A stretch of DNA of 25,401 nucleotides from CG2-30-44-17 sp964344725 (GCA_964344725.1 CAYFOI010000020.1:1-25401); one strand, 5' to 3'; counted from the first letter of the stretch, positions 16,140 through 23,057 are shown. Notes: generated by a model not told the origin, from the letters alone. Translations and numbers: made by a program.

Positions 16140-16261
16140 ATTGGTTGGTGGGAGGTATGGATTGTACTTCAATGGTTTGTCGTGTTGCAAGAAAAAGGTG
16201 CATTTCTGGTTAACTAGTGTGTTTTTGTATGATATTGATCTGTTTCTATGAGCTTTATGTT

Positions 16262-17284
16262 CTAATTAGATTCTGTATCTATTTTTAAATTCTGTGTTTC
16301 CACAATAAAATCAAAAGCTAGATCGGTAAGGTTTTTCTCGTCAATCTTGTAAAGCCAAGCGTTATGAGTAGCGCCTTCTAATTTGTAAAATTCATAGAAA
16401 ACGCCAGTTTCGATGTATTTGTTTTTTAGTACTTCTGCTTCGGCGAAGTCAACAATATTATCTTGATCTCCATGAGCTATGAGAATCGGGGCATCTGATT
16501 CATCAAATCTATTTTCACCATAAATCGATTCGATAGCACCTACTGCCCAAGTTCCACCCCAAAGACTAATAATAGTATGTATCTTTGAGGATTCCTCCAA
16601 ATTAGTAGTAACTAAAGTGGAATCTTCTTCGGATAATTCTAATTTGAAATCCTCTTCGTCTGTTACGCCAAGAGCGACACTTGTGAAAGCACCTGCACTT
16701 GCACCGAGTGAAGTAATATATTCTGTGTTTATGCCATATTCTTCGGCATTTGCATGGACCCATCTTACGGCAGATTTGGAATCTCTTATTGCAGCGTACA
16801 TAGCTAGGAATTGCTCTTTTCTAGCTTCTGGTACAGAATCGGATAGTGAAAAATCAATCCATTCTTCAGGGGCACTGCCTTTGTCGTGCTGCAATCTATA
16901 ATTTATTGAGAATGCAACCCAGCCTCTTGAAGCAAAATAGTTAGCAATTGCTTCGTATTGTTCATCTGCTTTGTCGCCTTCTGCGAAGGCTCCGCCATGA
17001 ATTATCATAATAACCGGTCTGTTGTCGGGTGCGTCAATGGGTTCATATACATCCAGTTCTAAAGATACAATCCCAGACCCATCTCCACCCCAGCTTTCAT
17101 GGGCAAGTCCTTGAGCATACTCCTGCGTAGAAGTTTTTACTTCAAATGTTTCTGATTCAAAGATGATGGGAGCTTCTGGATCTTCAGTGGTTGTTGGTTG
17201 GTTGTTTCTGTGTTTACAAGCAGGCAGTAATAGTAAAAATAAAATACAACTGATTATGATCAGATAATTATGTTTTTTTCTCAT
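16262..17284 (-). CDS. Alpha/beta-hydrolase lipoprotein (esterase-like)
   Basis: 340 residues from the ATG at 17284; a longer frame from 17314 would run into the recombination-like site. A lipoprotein signal is visible: KKHNYLIIISCILFLLLLPAC with lipobox LPAC, so it should be lipid-anchored outside the membrane. Catalytic features of the BD-FAE/HSL-type esterase fold: oxyanion HGGAF, nucleophile in GASAG, acid in HGDQDNIVD, histidine in GATHNAW. Substrate unknown. The ATG directly follows a CGTT core (17285-17288 on the plus strand read backwards), as expected for a gene placed at the start of a cassette. Confidence 0.87.
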   Translation of the reverse strand: MRKKHNYLIIISCILFLLLLPACKHRNNQPTTTEDPEAPIIFESETFEVKTSTQEYAQGLAHESWGGDGSGIVSLELDVYEPIDAPDNRPVIMIIHGGAFAEGDKADEQYEAIANYFASRGWVAFSINYRLQHDKGSAPEEWIDFSLSDSVPEARKEQFLAMYAAIRDSKSAVRWVHANAEEYGINTEYITSLGASAGAFTSVALGVTDEEDFKLELSEEDSTLVTTNLEESSKIHTIISLWGGTWAVGAIESIYGENRFDESDAPILIAHGDQDNIVDFAEAEVLKNKYIETGVFYEFYKLEGATHNAWLYKIDEKNLTDLAFDFIVETQNLKIDTESN

Positions 17285-17440
17285 AACGTTTGAGTGTATG
17301 TGAAGTACGAACATGGTAGAGTTTACTACTATGTGGGTCCTTGCGAGAGCGAGTTTATGAACGAGCCGCTAATACCCTGTTATATGTGGTTGTGCGAGAT
17401 TACCCGCCCAAATACTGAACCGTATATTCAGCTGTTAGGC
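17283..17440 (-). other. Candidate attC-like site between two cassettes
   Basis: On the minus strand it begins with GCCTAAC (17440-17434), the perfect RYYYAAC inverse core, and ends with GTTATG (17288-17283), whose ATG starts the esterase. The plus strand pairs TGAGTGTATG (17291-17300) with CGTATATTCA (17421-17430) at all ten positions if G-T pairs are allowed; the minus strand does not, so the plus (non-coding) strand is the better folder, as in attC sites. The stretch 17417-17441 recurs at 17846-17870 with one mismatch. Confidence 0.55.
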
Positions 17441-17461
17441 GATGAAATGGAAAATTTTCCT

Positions 17462-17749
17462 TTATTCATCTTCATTTAAGATTTCTGCCAAAACATTTAA
17501 GACAACTTGTCTTCCTCGTGCTCCAGCATCTGTGCCGCCTGAATCCATTGGAATTTTAAGCCGATGCCCAACGTTGTCAGCAATTCGGTTTATGGAATTA
17601 TGATCATTATCTCTTATAGCCTGCCGTACTGCTTCGATTTCAGGAACCCATGCTTCCCTTATTTCTGAGCCACGTTGAACAAGTAGCTCATTCATTAGCT
17701 GTTGATTGAGCTCGTCTTCGAGACCTGGGATTCTGCGGGGTTTAAACAT
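17462..17749 (-). CDS. Hypothetical protein
   Basis: 95 residues, not recognised. Mostly helical and charged (LEDELNQQLMNELLVQRGSEIREAWVPEIEAVRQAIRDN), with a Gly-rich turn near the C-terminus (MDSGGTDAGARGRQ). A TATAAT (17779-17774, minus strand) lies 25 bases before the ATG but no good -35 accompanies it. The stop is 22 bases from the core of the next attC-like site, so it fits a single-gene cassette. Confidence 0.6.
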   Translation of the reverse strand: MFKPRRIPGLEDELNQQLMNELLVQRGSEIREAWVPEIEAVRQAIRDNDHNSINRIADNVGHRLKIPMDSGGTDAGARGRQVVLNVLAEILNEDE

Positions 17750-17824
17750 ACTTTTCTTTTAAGAAATCTTTTAATTATATCATTTTTGCTTGTAAAAATC
17801 CATTGAAATTTTCTATTTTTTCGG

Positions 17825-17869
17825 CTAACGGCCAGGCGCTCATGCGAACCGTATATGCAGCTGTTAGGC
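17825..17869. other. Compound attC-like core region left of the inverted gene
   Basis: On the minus strand, GCCTAAC (17869-17863) is followed by GCTGCAT, which pairs with ATGAGC with one base bulged, and the stretch ends in GTTAG (17829-17825). The terminal part AGCGCCT-GGCC-GTTAG also matches the arm at 18759-18773 (see the split-site finding), so this short stretch carries two overlapping core systems. 17846-17870 is a near copy of 17417-17441. Confidence 0.45.
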
Positions 17870-17952
17870 GCCAGCGACCGAAGGGAGCGTGTAACAAATT
17901 TCTTGCTTTTCTCTGTCAGATTGCTATTGTTTTTGCCTTTAATAAAACAATT

Positions 17953-18735
17953 ATGGACACATGTGACTATAAATTAGTTGTTGAGCCAACTGAATCAAGA
18001 GTGGCTCGGAATGAAAGTGATTTTTATACTTTCAGGATTCCTTTGAAACTGCTGCAAGAACGAGACCAAAATCTCTTACAGACAGTTTTGGATACGGCAA
18101 ATGTAGCACATGGTCATAATGCTTCTGGAAATGAAACAGTAATTATTACTTGTCCAGAAGGAACCTCCGCCCAATTACAATGGCTAGTGGATGGATTAAA
18201 TCAGTTTGATGTACAGGTGCGTGAGCAAGTTGGAACTAAATTTGTAGATTTTAGTGTCATTAAAAGTTGTGAATTGTGCTGTGTTGATAGGCGCTTAGAT
18301 GATAGAGGAGTCGATCCTGTTTCAGGCGTTGCTCAATTGACTCATGCCGGTGGCGCATTAGTTTTACATCCTGATTTAAGAGATGAAATGCCTGTTCATC
18401 ATGTCGCAACTCTGCGAAGAAGTATTAAAGCGGCCGCAGATGCTCACGCACCTGTTGGACGTTTAGATTATCATTTTGGCGCTGAAGGCGGAGGTGGTTG
18501 TGGTATGTATGGAGTTCTTTCTCGTGCTAGCAAAGTAGTTGCAGAAAAGTTGAGAGAGCCAGATGATGTATTTGATATGTTGAACAGAATACGCGATGAT
18601 TTTGGTCGAGTTCTTGCTACTGACTGTAGGCTTACTGGATCTGTTGTTTATGGGAACAATGACACAGTTGCTTACGATTTAGATGAGCAAGCTGACAGAG
18701 AAGCTTTGGCTGCGGAGCGGCAATTGGTTTTGTAA
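17953..18735 (+). CDS. Hypothetical protein with a beta-carbonic-anhydrase-like residue pattern
   Basis: 260 residues from the ATG at 17953; an earlier in-frame start at 17803 would run through recombination-like sequence. Not firmly recognised. The pattern CCVDRRLDDRG (C-x-D-x-R), then AGGALVLHPD, then DYHFGAEGGGGCGMYG recalls the order Cys-Asp-Arg, Gly-Gly, His...Cys-Gly of beta-carbonic anhydrases, although the His-Cys spacing is seven residues rather than two. This is a weak, by-eye resemblance. It is the only plus-strand gene between the Cys-rich gene and the recombinase, carries its own terminator, and lies between two arms of what may be one attC-like site. Confidence 0.6.
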   Translation: MDTCDYKLVVEPTESRVARNESDFYTFRIPLKLLQERDQNLLQTVLDTANVAHGHNASGNETVIITCPEGTSAQLQWLVDGLNQFDVQVREQVGTKFVDFSVIKSCELCCVDRRLDDRGVDPVSGVAQLTHAGGALVLHPDLRDEMPVHHVATLRRSIKAAADAHAPVGRLDYHFGAEGGGGCGMYGVLSRASKVVAEKLREPDDVFDMLNRIRDDFGRVLATDCRLTGSVVYGNNDTVAYDLDEQADREALAAERQLVL

Positions 18736-18753
18736 AAACCAAAGAAATTTTTT
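18724..18753 (+). terminator. Intrinsic terminator overlapping the stop of the inverted gene
   Basis: TTGGTTTT (18724-18731), loop GTA, AAAACCAA (18735-18742), then six T (18748-18753). The TAA stop lies in the loop and right arm. A dedicated terminator keeps this plus-strand gene from reading into the minus-strand GNAT gene. Confidence 0.6.
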
Positions 18754-18758
18754 GTTAT

Positions 18759-18773
18759 AGCGCCTTGTTGCAC
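18759..18773 (-). other. attC-like half-site after the GNAT cassette
   Basis: On the minus strand GTGCAAC (18773-18767), one spacer base, then AGGCGCT (18765-18759). It repeats the pattern AAC-A-arm seen in the two complete sites to the right. No complementary arm is next to it; the match is at 17834-17840, on the other side of the inverted gene. Confidence 0.45.
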
Positions 18774-18786
18774 GACGTAAAGAAAT

Positions 18787-19227
18787 CTATTGAACCTTCT
18801 TGAGAAAAAGGCGTGGTTCACCGTCACCGAAGTGGTCATCTACCCACTTAGAAATTACAAAACCGAGACGTAAATATATTAAGAGTGCCGGTGTATTTCC
18901 CGGATGCACGTAAAGAGTCCACATCTGTTTTTCTCCTTCAATTAGCAATTTTTTCATTGCACTCGTTGCGGCGCCTTTATTTTGATACTCCTGAATTACA
19001 GTCAAACCATTAATTAATCTGCTGCCATTCTTCTCGGTTTTGTAAGATATACTTCCGATAATTTTATCTTTATCCATGATGAAATAAACCTTGCTTTCTT
19101 TGATATATTTTTTAGTTTGCGCTTCATTTTTACATGCACAATATAAACTACTATTTGCGCCTTTTTCGAGTTCTTCTAATACCTCCCAATCATTAGTTGT
19201 AACTTCTTTGAATTTAATATCTTCCAT
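18787..19227 (-). CDS. GNAT N-acetyltransferase
   Basis: 146 residues, a full-length small GNAT. Motif A is IQEYQNKGAATSAMKKL (Q-x-x-G-x-A), and HPGNTPALLIYLRLGF is the usual motif B region. Substrate unknown. The gene sits between two attC-like sites, starting about 20 bases after the GTTGTAC core and ending 14 bases before the next GTGCAAC core, the compact spacing of an integron cassette. GNATs are among the commonest cassette genes in known integrons. Confidence 0.87.
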   Translation of the reverse strand: MEDIKFKEVTTNDWEVLEELEKGANSSLYCACKNEAQTKKYIKESKVYFIMDKDKIIGSISYKTEKNGSRLINGLTVIQEYQNKGAATSAMKKLLIEGEKQMWTLYVHPGNTPALLIYLRLGFVISKWVDDHFGDGEPRLFLKKVQ

Positions 19228-19246
19228 AATTTGATTTCTTTATTTC

Positions 19247-19384
19247 GTACAACGGTCGGCGCATATCTGATGTTTGACGCTGGTAAAATACGCCGAAGGC
19301 GAACCAGCGTCAAATATGGGTGAGGGATTTTGTGCGTGCGAAGCCGCACAGAAAAAGCCCGAGCCAGATATGCGCCTGTTGTGT
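19247..19384 (-). other. attC-like recombination site with nested hairpins (site A)
   Basis: Outer cores are GTACAAC (19247-19253) and GTTGTGT (19378-19384). Next to them an 11-bp perfect stem: GGCGCATATCT (19258-19268) with AGATATGCGCC (19366-19376). The unpaired spacers are four bases (GGTC) on one side and one base (T) on the other. Inside is a 12-bp perfect stem, TTTGACGCTGGT (19273-19284) with ACCAGCGTCAAA (19303-19314), capped by CGCC-GAA-GGCG (19291-19301). A further 6-bp hairpin (19331-19336 with 19345-19350) follows. The layout matches the site at 19940-20060. Confidence 0.7.
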
Positions 19385-19408
19385 GATGTATTACGCAGGC
19401 CAGCTTTG

Positions 19409-19873
19409 TTATTTTCTTACTCGTGCTATTTCTCCGTTAACAACCCTTTTCAATTCTTTTGTGGAAATTTTTACAAGAGCGCTTGGCGCCCCTCCGCCAA
19501 CATAAACATATGCTTTTTCCATTATTAGTGGATCAATTAGAAATGTTCCCTCATATCCGAATGGAGGAGTCCCCCCAACAAGGTAACCTGTTTTTTCTAG
19601 TGCTTGTTCTGGTGTTGCGACGCTTGGTCTCTCAATGCCTAGTGCCTTGGCAACTCTTGATGTACTTGCCCTGTAAGAACCTGGTACAAGAGCTCCAATC
19701 ACTTGATCTTGGGCGCCAAGCATACAAATAGTTTTAACAAAATCGTCTGGCTCTGCATTTGCTGCTCTACAAGCATCCTCGACTGTATGAACGGTTTCGT
19801 CGAAGTGAATATGCTCTGCTTCGATTTTGTTCTCTTGTAAAATTTTTTTTAGTTTTTCTTCGTATTGATTCAT
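19409..19873 (-). CDS. YbaK/EbsC-family aminoacyl-tRNA deacylase
   Basis: 154 residues, the normal length of free-standing YbaK/ProRS-insertion-type domains that hydrolyse mischarged aminoacyl-tRNA in trans. Signatures: HFDETVHTVEDACRA, FVKTI with the conserved lysine, ALVPGSYRAS, and TGYLVGGTPPFGY. The precise tRNA substrate cannot be read. It has its own promoter and is flanked by the two best attC-like sites, so it is a clear single-gene cassette. Confidence 0.9.
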   Translation of the reverse strand: MNQYEEKLKKILQENKIEAEHIHFDETVHTVEDACRAANAEPDDFVKTICMLGAQDQVIGALVPGSYRASTSRVAKALGIERPSVATPEQALEKTGYLVGGTPPFGYEGTFLIDPLIMEKAYVYVGGGAPSALVKISTKELKRVVNGEIARVRK

Positions 19874-19900
19874 GGGATTTATGATTAGATGGCCTATTGC

Positions 19901-19928
19901 ATTATAGTCTATAGATGTAGCTGGCCAA
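19901..19928 (-). promoter_or_regulatory. Promoter of the YbaK-like cassette gene
   Basis: On the minus strand TTGGCC (19928-19923), 16-base spacer, perfect TATAAT (19906-19901), about 28 bases before the ATG at 19873. It lies inside the cassette, right after the core of site B. Confidence 0.55.
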
Positions 19929-19939
19929 GTAATATTTCA

Positions 19940-20060
19940 CATAACGTCTAGCACTATGCGATGTTCACTGGCGGTATAATATGCCACGAAGTGGCTCACC
20001 GCCAGTGAATATGGGCGAAACGAGCGAAGCGAAGTGGAGCCGTATAGTGCTTGTTGTACG
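19940..20060 (-). other. attC-like recombination site with nested hairpins (site B)
   Basis: Outer cores CATAAC (19940-19945) and GTTGTAC (20053-20059). Outer stem AGCACTAT (19950-19957) with ATAGTGCT (20044-20051), spacers of four bases (GTCT) and one base (T). Inner 12-bp perfect stem TTCACTGGCGGT (19964-19975) with ACCGCCAGTGAA (19998-20009), capped by GCCAC-GAA-GTGGC (19983-19995). Both this site and site A carry ATATGGG just after the inner stem and GAGCC before or near the outer stem. This is the same element family with different sequences in the stems, as in attC sites. Confidence 0.7.
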
Positions 20061-20155
20061 ATGTACATGTTTTCCTTTAATTTCTGAAAGAAATTGCTCT
20101 TACAAAAAAAAGATCCGATTTTGTTTTTCTGTTTGAAGGGGCGGGCAGAGGGGAA
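20053..20155 (-). repeat. Inverted-repeat arm, left end of the Fic module
   Basis: Read on the minus strand this carries, in order, TTCCCCTC (20155-20148), an 18-mer (20130-20113), AAGAGC (20101-20096), a 15-mer (20078-20064) and the core CGTACAAC (20060-20053). All five recur in the same order on the plus strand at 23181-23268. The bases between these blocks differ. Confidence 0.75.
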
Positions 20156-20186
20156 CAAAAGGGGTGAATGCCCGCCCCTTCAAACA
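20130..20186 (-). terminator. Strong 18-bp hairpin after the HEPN gene
   Basis: 20130-20147 pairs without mismatch with 20169-20186, with a 21-base loop. It lies three bases after the HEPN stop. On the minus strand eight T follow about 16 bases later (20110-20103), so it could be an intrinsic terminator with a distant T tract or a 3' end stabiliser of the operon mRNA. It is far more GC-rich than its surroundings. Confidence 0.55.
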
Positions 20187-20188
20187 CC

Positions 20189-20962
20189 TTATTTTTTCTT
20201 GATGGTTTTATTCAAAAAATGAATAGAGTCATTTACGTCTAAGTAAAGTCCCAACCAATAAAGGCTATCAATTAGATCATCGTACTGTTGAATGTCACAA
20301 AAGCTCGGTCTGTATCCGTTTTTATGAACTGTATTATTTCTTTTAGAGTTGATGTCCGTTTTTTCTATGATGCAAAAGCTCTTTTCTCTCTTGTCTTTTT
20401 TGAGTTTTTTTAGACCAGGCATTTTGTTTTTCCGTTCATCGTCAAATGCATTCAGAAAAAGATTCCGCAAATTATTGAATGTGGCTTTTTTATACTTAGT
20501 TTTGTCCTTTAACGAGCCATTAGAAATTTCACTAATTTTTTTGCCACTAAATTCATCATAAGCTTTATTATAGGCCTCGGCCCCAACAAGGTCATGATAG
20601 TAAAAATGTCCTTCTTCATCCCTATGGTCTGTGTTTTTATCAAGTATTTTGTTTATTATTGCTTGGTGCATGAAGATTTCACAGGCCTGGCATAGAGCGA
20701 GAATGTAAAGGCCGTAATTCTTGTTTTTTCTCAAAATAGGTAAATCATCCAAAAACCACCTATATTTTGCCGATGCTACCAGATCGCCTGATGTCCAAAA
20801 TTCTTTTTCGCAATTTTCACATTTCAAATTTGTGCCAGAAATTGGCATGATTGTTTTTAAGTCTGAAACTCTATTGAAAACGCACTCTTGAGAGCAATGC
20901 GGGCAGTCAACTATTATGTTTTCGTAGTTGGCGGATTTTATTTTTGTCGAAGCATTGCCCAT
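20189..20962 (-). CDS. Zinc-ribbon HEPN-like protein (putative RNase)
   Basis: 257 residues from the ATG at 20962, one base after the upstream stop; a TTG at 20992 would add ten residues. A zinc ribbon at the N-terminus has CPHC and CENC (about residues 20-51). The rest is helical, with ILALCQACEIFMHQAIINKIL and, near the C-terminus, KRNNTVHKNG, an R-x4-H motif (about R208 and H213) as in HEPN ribonucleases of toxin and abortive-infection systems. HEPN assignment is by motif and helix pattern only. It is the last gene of the Fic operon, so an RNA-cleaving effector is plausible. Confidence 0.6.
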   Translation of the reverse strand: MGNASTKIKSANYENIIVDCPHCSQECVFNRVSDLKTIMPISGTNLKCENCEKEFWTSGDLVASAKYRWFLDDLPILRKNKNYGLYILALCQACEIFMHQAIINKILDKNTDHRDEEGHFYYHDLVGAEAYNKAYDEFSGKKISEISNGSLKDKTKYKKATFNNLRNLFLNAFDDERKNKMPGLKKLKKDKREKSFCIIEKTDINSKRNNTVHKNGYRPSFCDIQQYDDLIDSLYWLGLYLDVNDSIHFLNKTIKKK

Positions 20963-20963
20963 A

Positions 20964-21860
20964 TTAACTTGATTGCAAATAAGATTGCTCAATCAAGGCC
21001 AAAACGTATTCAAGATCATCAAAATTTTTGAGTACGACCTCAACATCACCGGTTCCATAATGTCCGATGTTTGTCATGTCTCGAGCAATATCTTTTGGGT
21101 CTTCGAGTTGATCTTTTGGTAAATCAATGAATATTTTGATTGAGCTGGATTGTAGCTGAAATTCAGTAAAATTTTTGTTGGTGCGGTATGCAATGTAATG
21201 TTTGCGTGGATTTTCTTCAATTTTATGATCTGATTCTAACGCCAACACCCTTTCGCGTAACTCTTTGAACAGTTCTTTAAGCTCGGGCGATTTATTTTTG
21301 ATGTGATGTTCAACGTCGTATTCTTCATAACTTACTTTCGTGATTCGTTTTTTGTCTCCGCCTTTTCGGGCTTGTGAGCTTGCGGTTAGTTTCAGTTCAA
21401 AAAGATCGTCCTCGTATCGTGAGTAATTCCAAAGTTCGATGTTCTCAGCCATTCGATTTATGGCATATTGATCGTATTTACTGAATGATTGTGCAACTAA
21501 AATGAGTCTCGGAGATCCATAATCAACTTTGATGTTATTTCCTAATTTTTCGTGAACGAGTAGCTGAAAATCGCCAGTGTGATCGACAAGCCAATCAAGA
21601 TAAAATAGCCCCTGATTTATGATGTTGTCCTTTTCACCCCATTTGTATTCAATGATGACTGGTGAATTATTTTCATCTAGACCGAGAGAATCGATACGAC
21701 CACCATGCTGTTGTGATGTAGTAAATTCGGAAGCCAAAAAACGAACACCAAAAAGTGTTTCAAGATTGTTTTCAACAAATGACTGCAATTCCTTTTCATT
21801 GCGAAAAGATCTTTTCTTCAATTGTTTTGCAGAATTTTTTGTGGTTCTAAATAATGGCAT
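20964..21860 (-). CDS. PD-(D/E)XK-like / DUF5655-type protein
   Basis: 298 residues. The N-terminal 100 residues have a nuclease-like core: ELQSFVENNLETLFGVRFLASEF, then RIDSLG with D57, VIIEYKWG with E71 and K73, and NQGLFYLDWL with Q83, the spacing of PD-(D/E)XK folds. The C-terminal part (about 190-298) resembles DUF5655/COG3586 proteins (IKIFIDLPKDQLEDPKDIARDMTNIGHYGTGDVEV, then LIEQSY). The old label 'predicted transport protein' has no support in the sequence, which lacks membrane segments. It lies seven bases after the fic stop and one base before the HEPN start codon. Confidence 0.75.
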   Translation of the reverse strand: MPLFRTTKNSAKQLKKRSFRNEKELQSFVENNLETLFGVRFLASEFTTSQQHGGRIDSLGLDENNSPVIIEYKWGEKDNIINQGLFYLDWLVDHTGDFQLLVHEKLGNNIKVDYGSPRLILVAQSFSKYDQYAINRMAENIELWNYSRYEDDLFELKLTASSQARKGGDKKRITKVSYEEYDVEHHIKNKSPELKELFKELRERVLALESDHKIEENPRKHYIAYRTNKNFTEFQLQSSSIKIFIDLPKDQLEDPKDIARDMTNIGHYGTGDVEVVLKNFDDLEYVLALIEQSYLQSS

Positions 21861-21867
21861 AGTCGAT

Positions 21868-22968
21868 TTATTTATTGAGTAATTTTATCAATTCATCAAA
21901 GGCATATACCTTATTCCTCCGTTTTTTGGGAGTCATATCTTTGATTATCCCCGCTTCCAAAAATTTGGCAATCAGATTAAAAAAGGTTTGGGTATTTTTG
22001 ACTTTAGCTTCTTTTCTTATGCTTGCGGTTCTGAAAATCGGATGAATGAAAATAGCGTCCAAAAGATTTATGGCATACACGGAGTTAATAGCAATGATTT
22101 TTTCTTTGTACTTCGCGTGTAAATCTAAAATGGCTTTTCCTGTTTTTTCGGCTTCTTCCGCTTGAGTTGCCAGAGCGGTCAAGAAAAATTTGATCCAGTC
22201 TTCCCAGTTTTCTTTTTTGCTGACCAATCGAAGCAGTTCGTAGTAATCTTCCCGATGTTCTTCAAAAAATTCGCTGAGGTACAAAAACGGATGAGACAAA
22301 AGCTGTCGTTCATAAAGAAATAATGAAATGATAAGCCGTCCTACTCTGCCGTTACCGTCTAAAAATGGGTGAATAGCTTCAAACTGATAATGCGCGATGG
22401 CAATCTGAACAAGCGGATCTTTTTCGTCTTCGGAGTTTAGATATTTCTCTAAATTACCGAATAGCGGAATAATTTCGTTTGCGGGTGGCGGCACAAAACT
22501 GGCATCTTCAATGCTTGCGCCAGGTCTGCCAATGTAAACCTGCATTTTTCTGAAATCCCCAGGTGCTTTATTTTTACCCCGACCTGAACGAAGAAGAATT
22601 GAATGTAGTTTTTTGATTAAATTTTCCGCAAGTGGTGCTGTTTTAAGGCTTTTAACGCCAAGCTCCAATGCTTCACGATAGTTGATGATTTCGTAAATGT
22701 CTTTTTTCCTTTCGGTATCTTCTTTTTTCTCTTCTTTTGCTTCATATTCCAAAACTTCGTTTAGCGTTGCCTGTGTTCCCTCAATTTTAGAACTTAAAAC
22801 TGCTTCTTTTGTCTGCATGGTCCTGCCAAGCAGTTCAGGGTTTGGTAGTTGGTTTAACAGCGAGTTTAGAGAAGCAATCGCTCTATGTGCTTTTGTGATA
22901 TGGCCGATTAAACTTGAATAATCTATTTTGATCGGCAGTTTTTCCGGAATGAAAGGTTTTTTGCTCAT
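21868..22968 (-). CDS. fic: Fic-family protein adenylyltransferase with C-terminal winged helix
   Basis: 366 residues. The Fic active motif HPFLDGNGRVGR is complete (200-211) and should transfer AMP from ATP to a hydroxyl side chain of a target protein. The inhibitory-helix motif S-x-x-x-E-G is present at 59-64 (SSKIEG), marking it as a self-inhibited class II Fic. The N-terminal region is Fic_N-like. The C-terminal 80 residues (SIRKEAKVKNTQTFFNLIAKFLEAGIIKDM) look like a winged helix-turn-helix, so the protein could bind the tandem operator right in front of its own gene. First gene of the three-gene module. Confidence 0.92.
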   Translation of the reverse strand: MSKKPFIPEKLPIKIDYSSLIGHITKAHRAIASLNSLLNQLPNPELLGRTMQTKEAVLSSKIEGTQATLNEVLEYEAKEEKKEDTERKKDIYEIINYREALELGVKSLKTAPLAENLIKKLHSILLRSGRGKNKAPGDFRKMQVYIGRPGASIEDASFVPPPANEIIPLFGNLEKYLNSEDEKDPLVQIAIAHYQFEAIHPFLDGNGRVGRLIISLFLYERQLLSHPFLYLSEFFEEHREDYYELLRLVSKKENWEDWIKFFLTALATQAEEAEKTGKAILDLHAKYKEKIIAINSVYAINLLDAIFIHPIFRTASIRKEAKVKNTQTFFNLIAKFLEAGIIKDMTPKKRRNKVYAFDELIKLLNK

Positions 22969-22975
22969 ATTTTCT

Positions 22976-23057
22976 GATTAGAATAAGGGGTTACGTTATT
23001 CTAACGATTAGAATAAGAAACTTTGTTATTCTAACTATATATAATTTTTTAGAATAG
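22976..23057 (-). promoter_or_regulatory. Tandem palindromic operator in front of fic
   Basis: Two contiguous 30-bp units (22976-23005, 23006-23035) each read GATTAGAATAAG, seven variable bases, GTTATTCTAAC, an inverted repeat of TTAGAATAA. A fifth half-site, TTAGAATAG, lies at 23049-23057 between the -10 and -35 of the fic promoter. Spacing of 30 bp puts the units on the same DNA face every three turns, favouring cooperative binding. The regulator is likely the Fic winged helix itself or a missing partner. Confidence 0.75.

Noticed and set aside
16140..16261. An attC-like site between the esterase and the 15753-16139 gene
   Set aside because: AAC and GTT words occur, but I could not find complementary arms next to them.
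17294..17479. Plus-strand open frame of 61 codons
   Set aside because: It lies wholly within the palindromic region between the esterase and the 17462-17749 gene.
19274..19528. Plus-strand open frames over site A
   Set aside because: They are produced by the hairpins of site A and the antisense of the YbaK-like gene.
12797..20060. CRISPR array
   Set aside because: Repeats are few, inverted and separated by whole genes; no short regular repeat-spacer series and no cas genes.
19937..20158. Minus-strand open frame of 73 codons
   Set aside because: It runs through site B and the left inverted-repeat arm; no protein-like character.
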